This document shows, piece after piece, positions 1 to 5,455 of a stretch of DNA of 5,455 nt. Source of the stretch: an uncultured Clostridia bacterium. Its GTDB lineage: Bacteria; Bacillota; Clostridia; TANB77; CAG-508. The number at the start of each line of letters is the position of its first letter. Positions within the stretch are counted from its first letter, which is position 1. The notes beneath the pieces are model-generated. The model did no database searches. It saw only the letters and a program-made list of their open reading frames with translations, and had not been told where the DNA came from. A program made the position numbers and the translations under genes. The DNA lies in contig CALYBF010000101.1 in assembly GCA_944393755.1 (NCBI GenBank), positions 1 through 5,455 on the forward strand. Direction: 5' to 3'.

Positions 1-1444
1 AATTCAAAGAAGGTTTACAAATACCAAAAGATCATTTATTAGAAACTTCTGAACTTAAAATTGCTAGAGATTTAGCAATAAAAGAAGAAGCAGATTCATA
101 CAGAAAATTATATGATAACCCAGAATATAGAGAATATTTTAAATATTTAATAGCAACTATAATGTTTTACCAAAATAAAAGATATCCTTCTTACGGAGTA
201 AGTATGACATCTAGATTTAAAGCTTCTAGAAGTATAAATAATAAAGTACATAAAAGATATATGGAAGCAGATAAAGCTTATGATGAAACAGGTGAAAATT
301 TACAAGATATAAAATTACGACCATTTTCAGATGCTTTTGCAATTACTTTTGTATCTGAAAGTACACCACCTATGTTTTACTCTACATATCCTCATATAAG
401 TGCTTTAATCGCAAAAAGAGACAAAAATAGAGATTTCTTAAAAGAAATGCAAATATTTAAAAGTAAATTAATAAAAGATGATTTTAGAGATAGAGAAAAT
501 TATGAACCCAGACCAAATGTACCTAAAACAGAATATTATCAAAATTGTAGAAGATTATTAGAAAAGCTTCTAGAATATGTTGATTCTAGTGAAACAGATT
601 TAATTGCAAGCTATAGAGCAAAGATAACCGATATAGATAATAGACTAAAATTATTAAGGGCTTCACATTTAGAAGATTCTCCTAAAGGTATGGTTGATGA
701 AAAAGATATATCTCCAAATAATAAAATAGATTTCTTCGCTTTACTTACAGATTGTGAAGAAAGATATAATAATGAAACAGATATTCAAACTGCTACAATG
801 CAATTTATATCTCTTTTTGAAAACAACCCTGTTTTCGAAAAATTAGGAGTTACAATAGATTACTCTTCTTTAGAGGAAAAAAGAGCTGTAAGTGGTTATG
901 AATCTAATTTTGTTATTTTAAATACTCCTCTTCGGACCAGTAGAGTGTCAAATACAAACAGAAAGGCAACGTAAGTTTGGTTCATATGGTCCTGGTGCAC
1001 ATACAAAACTAGAAGGAAAAGCTATAGAACCACTCGATATACCAGATAAAAATGATACAGAAAGTGTTAAAAAGTTTGTTAAACTAATTAATGAAATTGC
1101 ACCTAGATATTTTGAAGTTGATATGGACCCTCACGAACAAGGAAGAGTTATGGTTAGACAACTTCGGAGATTACCAAAACTATAAAGCTGTAATATCACA
1201 AGTTAAAAAAGGAGACCCATTAGAAGAATTAATATATTTACATTTTGATGAACTATCAGCTCTAACTGATAGTGAAGCTTTTAAAGAAGCAGAAATGACA
1301 CACGAAGCTTCAGAAGGGTTTACTAGAATTGATATCGAAAAATATGTAGATAGTGAAACTTTAGCTAAAATCAAAGCAGAAGCTAAAACAAGAAAAGAAG
1401 GAAAAACTTCAGAAGAAAAAACTGATGTGGATATAGAAAAATAG
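1..1444 (+). CDS. RelA/SpoT-fold nucleotidyltransferase-like protein, 5'-partial, read through two +1 frameshifts
   Basis: The frame is open from base 3 (first complete codon TTC), so the gene starts left of the window; the ATG at 162 has no ribosome binding site and the 53 codons before it look coding. I join three frames: 3-932, then 934-1164, then 1166-1444 (TAG stop), giving 479 visible residues. Residues 70-82 (SRFKASRSINNKV) resemble the R-x-K...S...K segment of RelA/SpoT synthetase domains. Asp110 in RPFSDAFAITFV matches the metal-binding Asp strand. GYES (298-301) followed by PVECQIQTE (312-320) and AHTKLEGK (332-339) matches the family's GYRS...vEiQIrT...H pattern. The family makes (p)ppGpp or related nucleotides, or pyrophosphorylates other substrates. 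Asp110 and the GYES tyrosine are about 190 residues apart, far more than in ordinary synthetases, so there is a large mostly helical insertion. The C-terminus is Lys/Glu-rich. The second frame change separates the catalytic core from this tail, and the first cuts the core itself. The family call is motif recognition by eye; the exact activity is unknown. Confidence 0.6.
930..936 (+). promoter_or_regulatory. Putative +1 programmed frameshift site 1 (CTT-CGG-A)
   Basis: The upstream frame reads AAT-ACT-CCT-CTT-CGG and then stops at TAA 972-974. The frame beginning at 934 (GGA-CCA-GTA-GAG) continues the RelA/SpoT motif as GPVECQIQTE. A Leu-tRNA on CUU could slip one base to UUC while CGG waits in the A site; anticodon GAG keeps three acceptable pairs after the slip. 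The product would then read Thr-Pro-Leu-Gly-Pro-Val-Glu. No Shine-Dalgarno-like stimulator lies just upstream and no stem flanks the site, so the slow CGG codon itself would be the driver. Confidence 0.72.
1162..1168 (+). promoter_or_regulatory. Putative +1 programmed frameshift site 2 (CTT-CGG-A)
   Basis: The middle frame reads GTT-AGA-CAA-CTT-CGG and then ends at TAA 1183-1185. The next frame, from GGA at 1166, reads on for 92 residues (GDYQNYKAVISQVKKGDP...) with normal codon usage and a clean end at a terminator. The heptamer and the direction and size of the shift are identical to the first site. The ATG at 1091 in the third frame has no ribosome binding site, and its first residues are an out-of-frame copy of the middle segment, so a separate gene is unlikely. 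Confidence 0.72.
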
Positions 1445-1471
1445 AGCAAAATTTTTGCTCTATTATTTTTT
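1440..1471 (+). terminator. Bidirectional intrinsic terminator between convergent genes
   Basis: An 11-bp stem (1440-1450 with 1454-1464, core TAGAGCAAA/TTTGCTCTA) with a 3-base loop is followed by six T on the + strand (1466-1471). On the - strand the exit side gives TTTTCT. The stop codons of both convergent genes (1442-1444 on + and 1463-1465 on -) lie inside the stem, so one hairpin serves both. This also supports 1444 as the true end of the frameshifted gene. Confidence 0.85.
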
Positions 1472-2560
1472 ATCAAAAATAGTTTTAAATACCCCCCTAT
1501 CTATTAAATTAGAAAAAATATTTTTAACTATAATAAGAACTATAGGACCAATAAGAAGTCCTATTACACCTATTAATTTAAAACCTGTATACATAGCAAT
1601 TAAAGTAAAAATTGGATGAATTCCTATGTTTTTACTAACTAATTTAGGTTCTAAAAATTGCCTTACAATACTCATTATAATTAATAAAACAATAATTGCA
1701 ATTCCTAGATTTATATCTCCATTTAAACCTGAGATAATTGCCCAAGGTATCATAAAACTACCAGAACCTAAAATAGGAAGAGCGTCTACAAAACCTATTG
1801 CTAGCGCCATAAGTAATGGATATTTAATATTAAAACCGCAAAATTGTAAAATATATAAACCAACAAGAGATATAACAAAAGAAATTATAATAAGCGTTAT
1901 CTGTGCTTTCAAATATCCACCAAGTGTTCCTGTTAATTCTTTTAAATGTATCCATATCTTTTTTACCCATATTTTAGGCATATGATATTCTATTTGGTCT
2001 ATTATATATATCTTATCTACACAGATGAAATACAGAGCAATAACAGTAATACCTATACAAATTGCAATTGAAGGAATACTGGTTACTAAATTTATTAGAG
2101 ATGTTAAGCTGTTTTTGACCCAATTTGATACAGTATCTAAAACATTGCCTGTAGAATTTTCTACTACTTGTAATAATTCATCAGACAAATTTATTTTATC
2201 AAAATTAAAACTACCAATAAATTCTTGGAACTTTATATATGCCTTATCAAAATAATTGTTAATTCCTTGTAATAAACTAGATGCTTCTGAAAAAATCGTA
2301 ATAATTAGCCAAGTAAGTATTCCAATTATTAGTAATGATACAATAACAAAAATTATAATCGAACTTGTTCTTCTTGTGAAACCAGTTTTTTTCATAATAA
2401 ATTTTATAGCTGGTTCTATTATAAGTGATATTATAAAAGCAACTAAAAACGGCATATAAAATACCGATAATTTAAGGCCTATATACAAGCCTATTAAAAT
2501 AAATAAAACATATAATATTCTTTTTAATACTTTAGACCAATAAGAAATATCCCAAACCAT
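1463..2560 (-). CDS. AI-2E family transporter, YtvI-like integral membrane protein
   Basis: A 365-residue polytopic membrane protein. Hydrophobic segments lie at about 13-31, 34-52, 64-88, 150-178, a cluster over 215-270, 283-302 and 318-352, with a hydrophilic stretch around 90-145, as in the AI-2E family (about 350-380 residues, eight predicted segments). Near the C-terminal half it has the pattern DALPILGSGSFMIPWAI, followed by FLEPKLVSKNIGIHPIFTL and GLLIGP, which are the family's most recognisable stretches. The family is named for autoinducer-2 export (TqsA) but members also include Na+/H+ or Li+ antiporters. In spore formers the closely similar YtvI is linked to sporulation, so the substrate here cannot be named. 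The ATG start is supported by AGGAG at 2567-2571, six bases upstream. A possible -10 (TATAAT, - strand, 2582-2587) lies just before it, but I see no convincing -35. A terminator separates it from the CBS gene upstream. Confidence 0.88.
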   Translation of the reverse strand: MVWDISYWSKVLKRILYVLFILIGLYIGLKLSVFYMPFLVAFIISLIIEPAIKFIMKKTGFTRRTSSIIIFVIVSLLIIGILTWLIITIFSEASSLLQGINNYFDKAYIKFQEFIGSFNFDKINLSDELLQVVENSTGNVLDTVSNWVKNSLTSLINLVTSIPSIAICIGITVIALYFICVDKIYIIDQIEYHMPKIWVKKIWIHLKELTGTLGGYLKAQITLIIISFVISLVGLYILQFCGFNIKYPLLMALAIGFVDALPILGSGSFMIPWAIISGLNGDINLGIAIIVLLIIMSIVRQFLEPKLVSKNIGIHPIFTLIAMYTGFKLIGVIGLLIGPIVLIIVKNIFSNLIDRGVFKTIFDKK

Positions 2561-2595
2561 ACCTTACTCCTACTACTTTTTATTATATGTAGAAA

Positions 2596-2614
2596 AAGCG
2601 GACAATATCCGCTT
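2596..2614 (-). terminator. Intrinsic terminator after the CBS gene
   Basis: A 7-bp GC-containing stem AAGCGGA/TCCGCTT (2596-2602 with 2608-2614) has a 5-base loop. Read on the - strand it is followed by T-rich sequence (complement of 2591-2595). It lies about 70 bases past the CBS stop codon and before the permease gene. The preceding 2615-2684 is nearly pure AT and holds no other recognisable element. Confidence 0.75.
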
Positions 2615-2684
2615 CTTTTTGTATTTTATATTTTACATTTTTTATTTTATATTCTTTTCGCCTTTTATTTATTATATTTTAAAA

Positions 2685-3125
2685 TTACATATTATTTTGA
2701 TTTCCATTACAATTACAAATATCTTCTAAAGTAGTAGATAATTCTTCTTTATTAACTTTTTTATTTGCTAAATCTCCTATAGTTAATATTCCCACTATTT
2801 TGTTATTTTCATCACATACAGGAAGCCTTCTTATTTGTTTTTGCCCCATTTTAGTTTCTGCATTTGTAATATCATCTGTTTCAGAACAAGAACAAACATT
2901 ACAAGTCATAATATCACTTACTTTAGTATTGTTTATATCTTTATTACAAGCAATTCCTCTTAATACTAAATCTCTATCTGTAATAATACCACAAACACAA
3001 TTATTATTATCACAAACAGGCATACATCCGATATGTTTTTCTGACATCATTTTTGCAACTTCCTTTAAAGTACTTTCTGGTTTTATAGTACACACATCTT
3101 CACACATACAATCTTTTACTTTCAT
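2685..3125 (-). CDS. Cysteine-rich tandem CBS-domain protein
   Basis: A 146-residue stand-alone Bateman module with two CBS motifs. The first covers about 4-60 (VKDCMCEDVCTIKPESTL ... GIITDRDLV) and the second about 68-122 (KVSDIMTCNV ... RRLPVCDENNKIVGILTIGDL). CBS pairs bind adenine nucleotides or similar ligands and usually regulate a partner; stand-alone forms resemble the hypoxic response protein type. The oddity is 14 cysteines (6, 8, 12, 34, 38, 43, 45, 60, 75, 78, 80, 104, 137, 139), many as C-x-C or C-x2-C pairs including a CNC near the tail, which suggests metal or redox sensing. The start is placed at ATG 3123-3125 because AAAGGTGG lies 8 bases upstream. An upstream in-frame ATG at 3165-3167 would add 14 residues, but it sits in an AT inverted repeat and has no ribosome binding site. 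Cytoplasmic; partner unknown. Confidence 0.88.
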   Translation of the reverse strand: MKVKDCMCEDVCTIKPESTLKEVAKMMSEKHIGCMPVCDNNNCVCGIITDRDLVLRGIACNKDINNTKVSDIMTCNVCSCSETDDITNAETKMGQKQIRRLPVCDENNKIVGILTIGDLANKKVNKEELSTTLEDICNCNGNQNNM

Positions 3126-3150
3126 AATATTACCACCTTTCAACTTTATT

Positions 3151-3183
3151 AATATTATTTTTAACAAAAATTAAAATAATATT
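3151..3183. repeat. AT-only inverted repeat in the divergent intergenic region
   Basis: Arms AATATTATTTTTAA (3151-3164) and TTAAAATAATATT (3171-3183) are complementary over 13 pairs with one bulged T, around the loop CAAAAA. It lies in the likely leader or promoter of the CBS gene and about 90 bases upstream of the phosphoesterase promoter. It could be an operator or leader hairpin, but in DNA this AT-rich chance is a serious alternative. Confidence 0.4.
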
Positions 3184-3273
3184 CTTGAAAATCAAAAGAT
3201 GGTTAAAATTAATTTTATATATAGTATTTACGAAATTCTTTAAATTTATCTGTATATTCTTATTTTCTATATA

Positions 3274-3303
3274 TTTACTTCTTTTCACTTTTTGTGTTAT
3301 AAT
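3274..3303 (+). promoter_or_regulatory. Promoter of the PHP phosphoesterase gene (extended -10)
   Basis: A perfect TATAAT (3298-3303) is preceded by TG one base upstream (3295-3296), the extended -10 form. A weak -35, TTTACT (3274-3279), stands 18 bases away. Transcription would begin near 3310, giving a leader of about 25 bases with GGGAGG at 3321-3326. This places transcription start downstream of the longer in-frame ATG at 3185 and so helps decide the start codon. Confidence 0.7.
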
Positions 3304-3334
3304 ATTAGAAAATAATTATTGGGAGGAAATATTG

Positions 3335-4189
3335 ATGATTGATTTACATACTCATACTAAAGCATCAGATGGTGAAAAAACTCCAGAAGAATTAATAGAC
3401 CTAGCAATCAAAAGTAATATTAATGCTTTGGCAATAACAGATCACGATACAGTTGATTCTTTAGAAATAGCTGAAAAATATGCTTCTACAAAAAGAAATT
3501 TTTTATTTATTCCAGGAATAGAAATGGAAGCAGAATTTAATAACGGCCAAATGCATATATTAGGACTATTTATAGATTACAAAAATCAAACTTTATTAGA
3601 CAAACTATCTTATGTGAAAAAAGAAAGAAATTTAAGAAACGAAAAATTTATAAATGAACTAAATAAAATGGGTTATGAAATAACTTTAGATGAATTAAAG
3701 GAAATAAGTGGTGGAAATACTATTGGAAAACCTCATTTTGCCAGAATATTTTTGAAGAAAAATTATATTAAAACTAAAAGTGAAATGTTTGATAGATTTT
3801 TTAATCAACCACCTCTTAGTAAATATAAAAAATTTTCTTATTCTCCTAAAGATGTAATTACTATGTTAAAGAATTCAGGTGGAACAGTCATCCTTGCTCA
3901 TCCTCAAACATTAAAATTAGAAAAAGAAGAATTTATAGAAAAAGTAATAGAATTAAAATCTTATGGTTTAGATGGTTTAGAATGCTACCATTCTAAACAA
4001 ACTCCTGAACAAATGAAAGAATTTAAGGAAATTGCCAAAAATTTAAATTTACTAATTTCAAAAGGTAGTGATTATCATGGTCCTATTACAAAACCTGAAA
4101 CAAAGTTAGGTACTGGCAAGAACAATAATATAGTTTCTGATGATGAATATACTATCTTAAATAATTTGTTAAAATATTCTAATCGTTAA
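3335..4189 (+). CDS. PHP-domain metal-dependent phosphoesterase (YciV/RNase AM-like)
   Basis: A 284-residue cytoplasmic PHP (polymerase and histidinol phosphatase) enzyme. Metal-ligand motifs appear in order: HTH at 5-7, Asp12, TDHD at 35-38, PGIEME at 60-65, His74, GKPHFAR at 131-137, LAHP at 187-190, GLECYHS at 214-220 and GSDYHG at 244-249. All are in place, so it should be active. Relatives of this size and motif order hydrolyse nucleoside 3',5'-bisphosphates (pAp) or trim RNA 5' ends one nucleotide at a time. Which of these applies cannot be read from sequence. The start is ATG 3335 because GGGAGG lies 8 bases upstream, a promoter sits at 3274-3303, and the family begins with M-x-D-L-H-T-H. 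The reading frame stays open back to ATG 3185, but that adds 50 hydrophobic residues encoded by AT-rich intergenic DNA. It is monocistronic and convergent with the toxin operon. Confidence 0.9.
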   Translation: MIDLHTHTKASDGEKTPEELIDLAIKSNINALAITDHDTVDSLEIAEKYASTKRNFLFIPGIEMEAEFNNGQMHILGLFIDYKNQTLLDKLSYVKKERNLRNEKFINELNKMGYEITLDELKEISGGNTIGKPHFARIFLKKNYIKTKSEMFDRFFNQPPLSKYKKFSYSPKDVITMLKNSGGTVILAHPQTLKLEKEEFIEKVIELKSYGLDGLECYHSKQTPEQMKEFKEIAKNLNLLISKGSDYHGPITKPETKLGTGKNNNIVSDDEYTILNNLLKYSNR

Positions 4190-4198
4190 ATTTACCTT

Positions 4199-4214
4199 GT
4201 TCTCTCCTGAGAAC
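4199..4214 (+). other. Small GTTCTC/GAGAAC hairpin after the phosphoesterase gene
   Basis: A perfect 6-bp stem with a TCCT tetraloop starts 9 bases past the stop codon and sits directly next to the larger terminator hairpin. It lacks its own T-run. It may stabilise the mRNA 3' end or compete with the following hairpin. Confidence 0.45.
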
Positions 4215-4216
4215 GC

Positions 4217-4247
4217 AAAAATAGGAGTAATTATTCTCCTATTTTTG
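4217..4247. terminator. Bidirectional intrinsic terminator between phosphoesterase and toxin genes
   Basis: An 11-bp stem AAAAATAGGAG/CTCCTATTTTT (4217-4227 with 4236-4246) has an 8-base loop. Its A and T flanks give a U-tract in the RNA read from either strand, which fits the convergent genes ending at 4189 (+) and 4251 (-). Confidence 0.8.
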
Positions 4248-4250
4248 TTA

Positions 4251-5165
4251 TTACCTAATACTTTCGTCTAAAGAATTTGTTCTTTCTACTTCTCTCTCAA
4301 AATCACTTCTTAAATTTCTAAGTGCTTCTAATGAATCTTTAGATAATTCTTCATTTGAACTATATTGAGAAATTGTTTCTTCGGCATTTTCTATCCTATT
4401 AAGATATGTACTTGGATCAGCCAATAATGCTTCTCTTTGTTTTTTTCTTTCCCCATAGACTGCTTCTTCGAAATCGTAATATTTTCCACCTTTTTGTAAT
4501 GAAGAATATCTTAATATAGGTGGTTTATTTATGTTTTCTCCTCTTGTATATACATTTATTTCGTCTGCTAAACCCAAACCTTGTAATTTTCTTATTCCTG
4601 CTATAAAAGAATTATACATCCTTTTTTGTGTTTCTTCTGAACAACCTCTTGGTGTTAAACCTGCTCTAAGCATAGCAGCATCTCTTTCATAACAAGATAA
4701 TCTAGATTCAAAAGAATCTGTTGCCATTATATTAATAGATATTTTGTAACCATTTGCTTTTAATTTTCTGGCTATATCTATATCATAATCTCCTTTATCT
4801 AAAAGATTTTCATTTATCAAATTAATTCTACTTTTCATTAATTCATTAAAAATTACAGGTGTAGCTGGTCTAACAAATTGTCTAGTTATCCTATAACATT
4901 CTTCAGGTAATTCTTCTATAGCCTCATCATAATTTGGATGAAATTCTGCTATCATATCTGAATTCAATACATAAGGTCTTTCTCCTTTTTCGTTTTTAAA
5001 TTTAGTTATAAAATATCTTTCTATTGATGTTTTTCCTGCACCTGGTCCTGCAGCAATATATATTATTGTAGGTGAATCTGAAACAGTACTTGATGCATAT
5101 GCATCTGCTAAAACTCTATCTATTCCTAATTTTATATCAGCTGGTGTTAATTCATATTTTGACAT
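4251..5165 (-). CDS. Zeta toxin family P-loop kinase
   Basis: A 304-residue protein. A Walker A motif, GPGAGKTS, is at 40-47 (after IIYIAA), followed by NSDMIAEFHPNYDE at 68-81, whose Asp70 matches the zeta catalytic Asp. A zeta-like arginine region ESRLSCYERDAAMLRAG is at 153-169, with PRG at 172-174 and a helix around 176-198. Known zeta/PezT toxins phosphorylate UDP-N-acetylglucosamine at the 3' hydroxyl and block peptidoglycan synthesis; related enzymes phosphorylate other UDP-sugars or amino-sugars. The last 75 residues or so are charged and probably coiled-coil, beyond the kinase core. It follows the 69-residue gene with a 7-base gap. Its AGGAG (5176-5180) lies inside the last codons of that gene, so translation is probably coupled. 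The start ATG is fixed by that site. It could also be a housekeeping zeta-like kinase instead of a toxin, since zeta-like kinases without toxicity are common. Confidence 0.85.
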   Translation of the reverse strand: MSKYELTPADIKLGIDRVLADAYASSTVSDSPTIIYIAAGPGAGKTSIERYFITKFKNEKGERPYVLNSDMIAEFHPNYDEAIEELPEECYRITRQFVRPATPVIFNELMKSRINLINENLLDKGDYDIDIARKLKANGYKISINIMATDSFESRLSCYERDAAMLRAGLTPRGCSEETQKRMYNSFIAGIRKLQGLGLADEINVYTRGENINKPPILRYSSLQKGGKYYDFEEAVYGERKKQREALLADPSTYLNRIENAEETISQYSSNEELSKDSLEALRNLRSDFEREVERTNSLDESIR

Positions 5166-5172
5166 ATTATTC

Positions 5173-5382
5173 TTACTCCTTTTCTTTTAATTCTTTCAAA
5201 TATACATTATAAACCTTTTCTATTGTTTCTTCATCTGATTCATAAATTTTTTCTCTATCTTCCGTTAATTGCTTCAATTCTTTTGTGAATTCTTTTACAT
5301 CTTTTTCCTTGTTGTTTTTTATAAAGTCTATTATTTTTAATTGTATTATTTCAAGAGCAATTTCAATTTTATAATTTTCCAT
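5173..5382 (-). CDS. Small helical protein, candidate antitoxin of the zeta-type kinase
   Basis: A 69-residue protein rich in Lys and Glu, apparently all helix, with no Cys, Trp, Pro or Gly, no membrane segment and no helix-turn-helix that I can see. I do not recognise the family. The role is inferred from position: it is first in a two-gene operon, directly upstream of a zeta-type kinase with likely translational coupling, as epsilon precedes zeta. Epsilon is a three-helix bundle of about 90 residues that covers the kinase nucleotide site, and this protein could form two or three helices. The start ATG has AAAAGGAG at 5389-5396, six bases upstream. A strong promoter lies 33 bases beyond the start codon. 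Confidence 0.7.
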   Translation of the reverse strand: MENYKIEIALEIIQLKIIDFIKNNKEKDVKEFTKELKQLTEDREKIYESDEETIEKVYNVYLKELKEKE

Positions 5383-5414
5383 ATTCTTCTCCTTTTATTA
5401 ACATAATATGATTA

Positions 5415-5443
5415 ATAATAGCACAAATTTTTAATTTTGTCAA
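5415..5443 (-). promoter_or_regulatory. Near-consensus sigma-A promoter of the antitoxin-toxin operon
   Basis: On the - strand a perfect TTGACA (5438-5443), an exact 17-base spacer and TATTAT (5415-5420, five of six) with TG one base before it make an extended -10. Transcription should start near 5408, giving a leader of about 26 bases. A loose 20-bp palindrome with arms ATTAA/TTAAT (5397-5401 and 5412-5416) overlaps the -10 and start point and could be an operator, though it is weak. Confidence 0.85.
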
Positions 5444-5455
5444 TTTTATTTTTAA

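Noticed and set aside
900..1165. prfB-like internal Shine-Dalgarno stimulating the slips
   Set aside because: No AGGAGG-like run lies within the few bases before either site; GGAAGAG at 1141-1147 is too far from site 2.
930..1168. CTTCGG as a stable UUCG tetraloop hairpin blocking translation
   Set aside because: The bases flanking both sites do not form a stem beyond the closing pair (at most one more pair at site 1).
1091..1444. A separate 117-residue gene starting at ATG 1091
   Set aside because: There is no ribosome binding site, and its first 24 residues are an out-of-frame reading of the middle RelA-like segment. The coding part begins at the second CTTCGGA site, so it is better read as the frameshifted continuation.
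1..1444. Ordinary pseudogene with two random frameshifts, or sequencing errors
   Set aside because: Both changes are +1, fall in the same rare heptamer with no homopolymer run, and coincide with the only in-frame CGG codons of the window. There are no other stops or decay. It remains the main alternative until reads are checked.
1180..3174. Other open frames antisense to the permease and CBS genes, and antisense to the end of the RelA-like gene
   Set aside because: They are shadows of better supported genes, with no ribosome binding sites and no recognisable domains.
3185..3334. A 50-residue hydrophobic N-terminal extension of the phosphoesterase from ATG 3185
   Set aside because: The stretch contains the promoter and ribosome binding site for ATG 3335, and the family normally begins at the M-x-D-L-H-T-H motif.

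Overview
The window looks like chromosomal DNA from a low-GC Firmicute, most likely an uncultured or gut-type Clostridia member. It is very AT-rich, the ribosome binding sites are strong AGGAG types, arginine is written almost entirely as AGA or AGG, and the proteins (an AI-2E/YtvI-like permease, a Cys-rich CBS protein, a PHP phosphoesterase and a zeta toxin) fit that group. TGA is not used as a sense codon in any gene here.

Layout. Positions 1-1444 (+) hold the 3' part of a long gene that I read as a RelA/SpoT-fold (alarmone-synthetase-like) protein. It continues off the left edge, and it is readable only if the ribosome moves +1 twice. It converges on an AI-2E family permease gene (1463-2560, -), and both stop codons sit in one hairpin terminator. 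Upstream of the permease on the same strand, and separated from it by a terminator, is a small CBS-pair protein with 14 cysteines (2685-3125, -). Divergent from that is a PHP-domain phosphoesterase with its own promoter (3335-4189, +). It converges, across another hairpin, on a two-gene operon transcribed leftward from a near-consensus promoter at the right edge. That operon encodes a 69-residue acidic/basic helical protein (5173-5382, -) followed by a zeta-toxin-type kinase (4251-5165, -), arranged like an antitoxin-toxin pair.

Main observation. The RelA/SpoT-like gene changes frame at two places about 230 bases apart, and at both the sequence is the same heptamer, CTTCGGA. At each the shift is +1, and without it translation ends after 14 and 7 further codons (CGG included). 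Reading every gene in the window by eye, I find CGG as an in-frame codon only at these two places. Random sequencing errors or gene decay do not explain this well. It looks like programmed +1 frameshifting at CUU-CGG-A, with a Leu-tRNA slipping from CUU to UUC while CGG stays undecoded. It resembles prfB (CUU-UGA-C) and yeast Ty1 (CUU-AGG-C), but with a CGG that is probably unassigned or very poorly decoded in this organism. This could be a genome-wide device or a control specific to an alarmone enzyme.

No tRNA, rRNA, CRISPR array, insertion sequence or origin was seen. The longest stretches without a gene are 2561-2684 (terminator and leader) and 3126-3334 (divergent promoter region).
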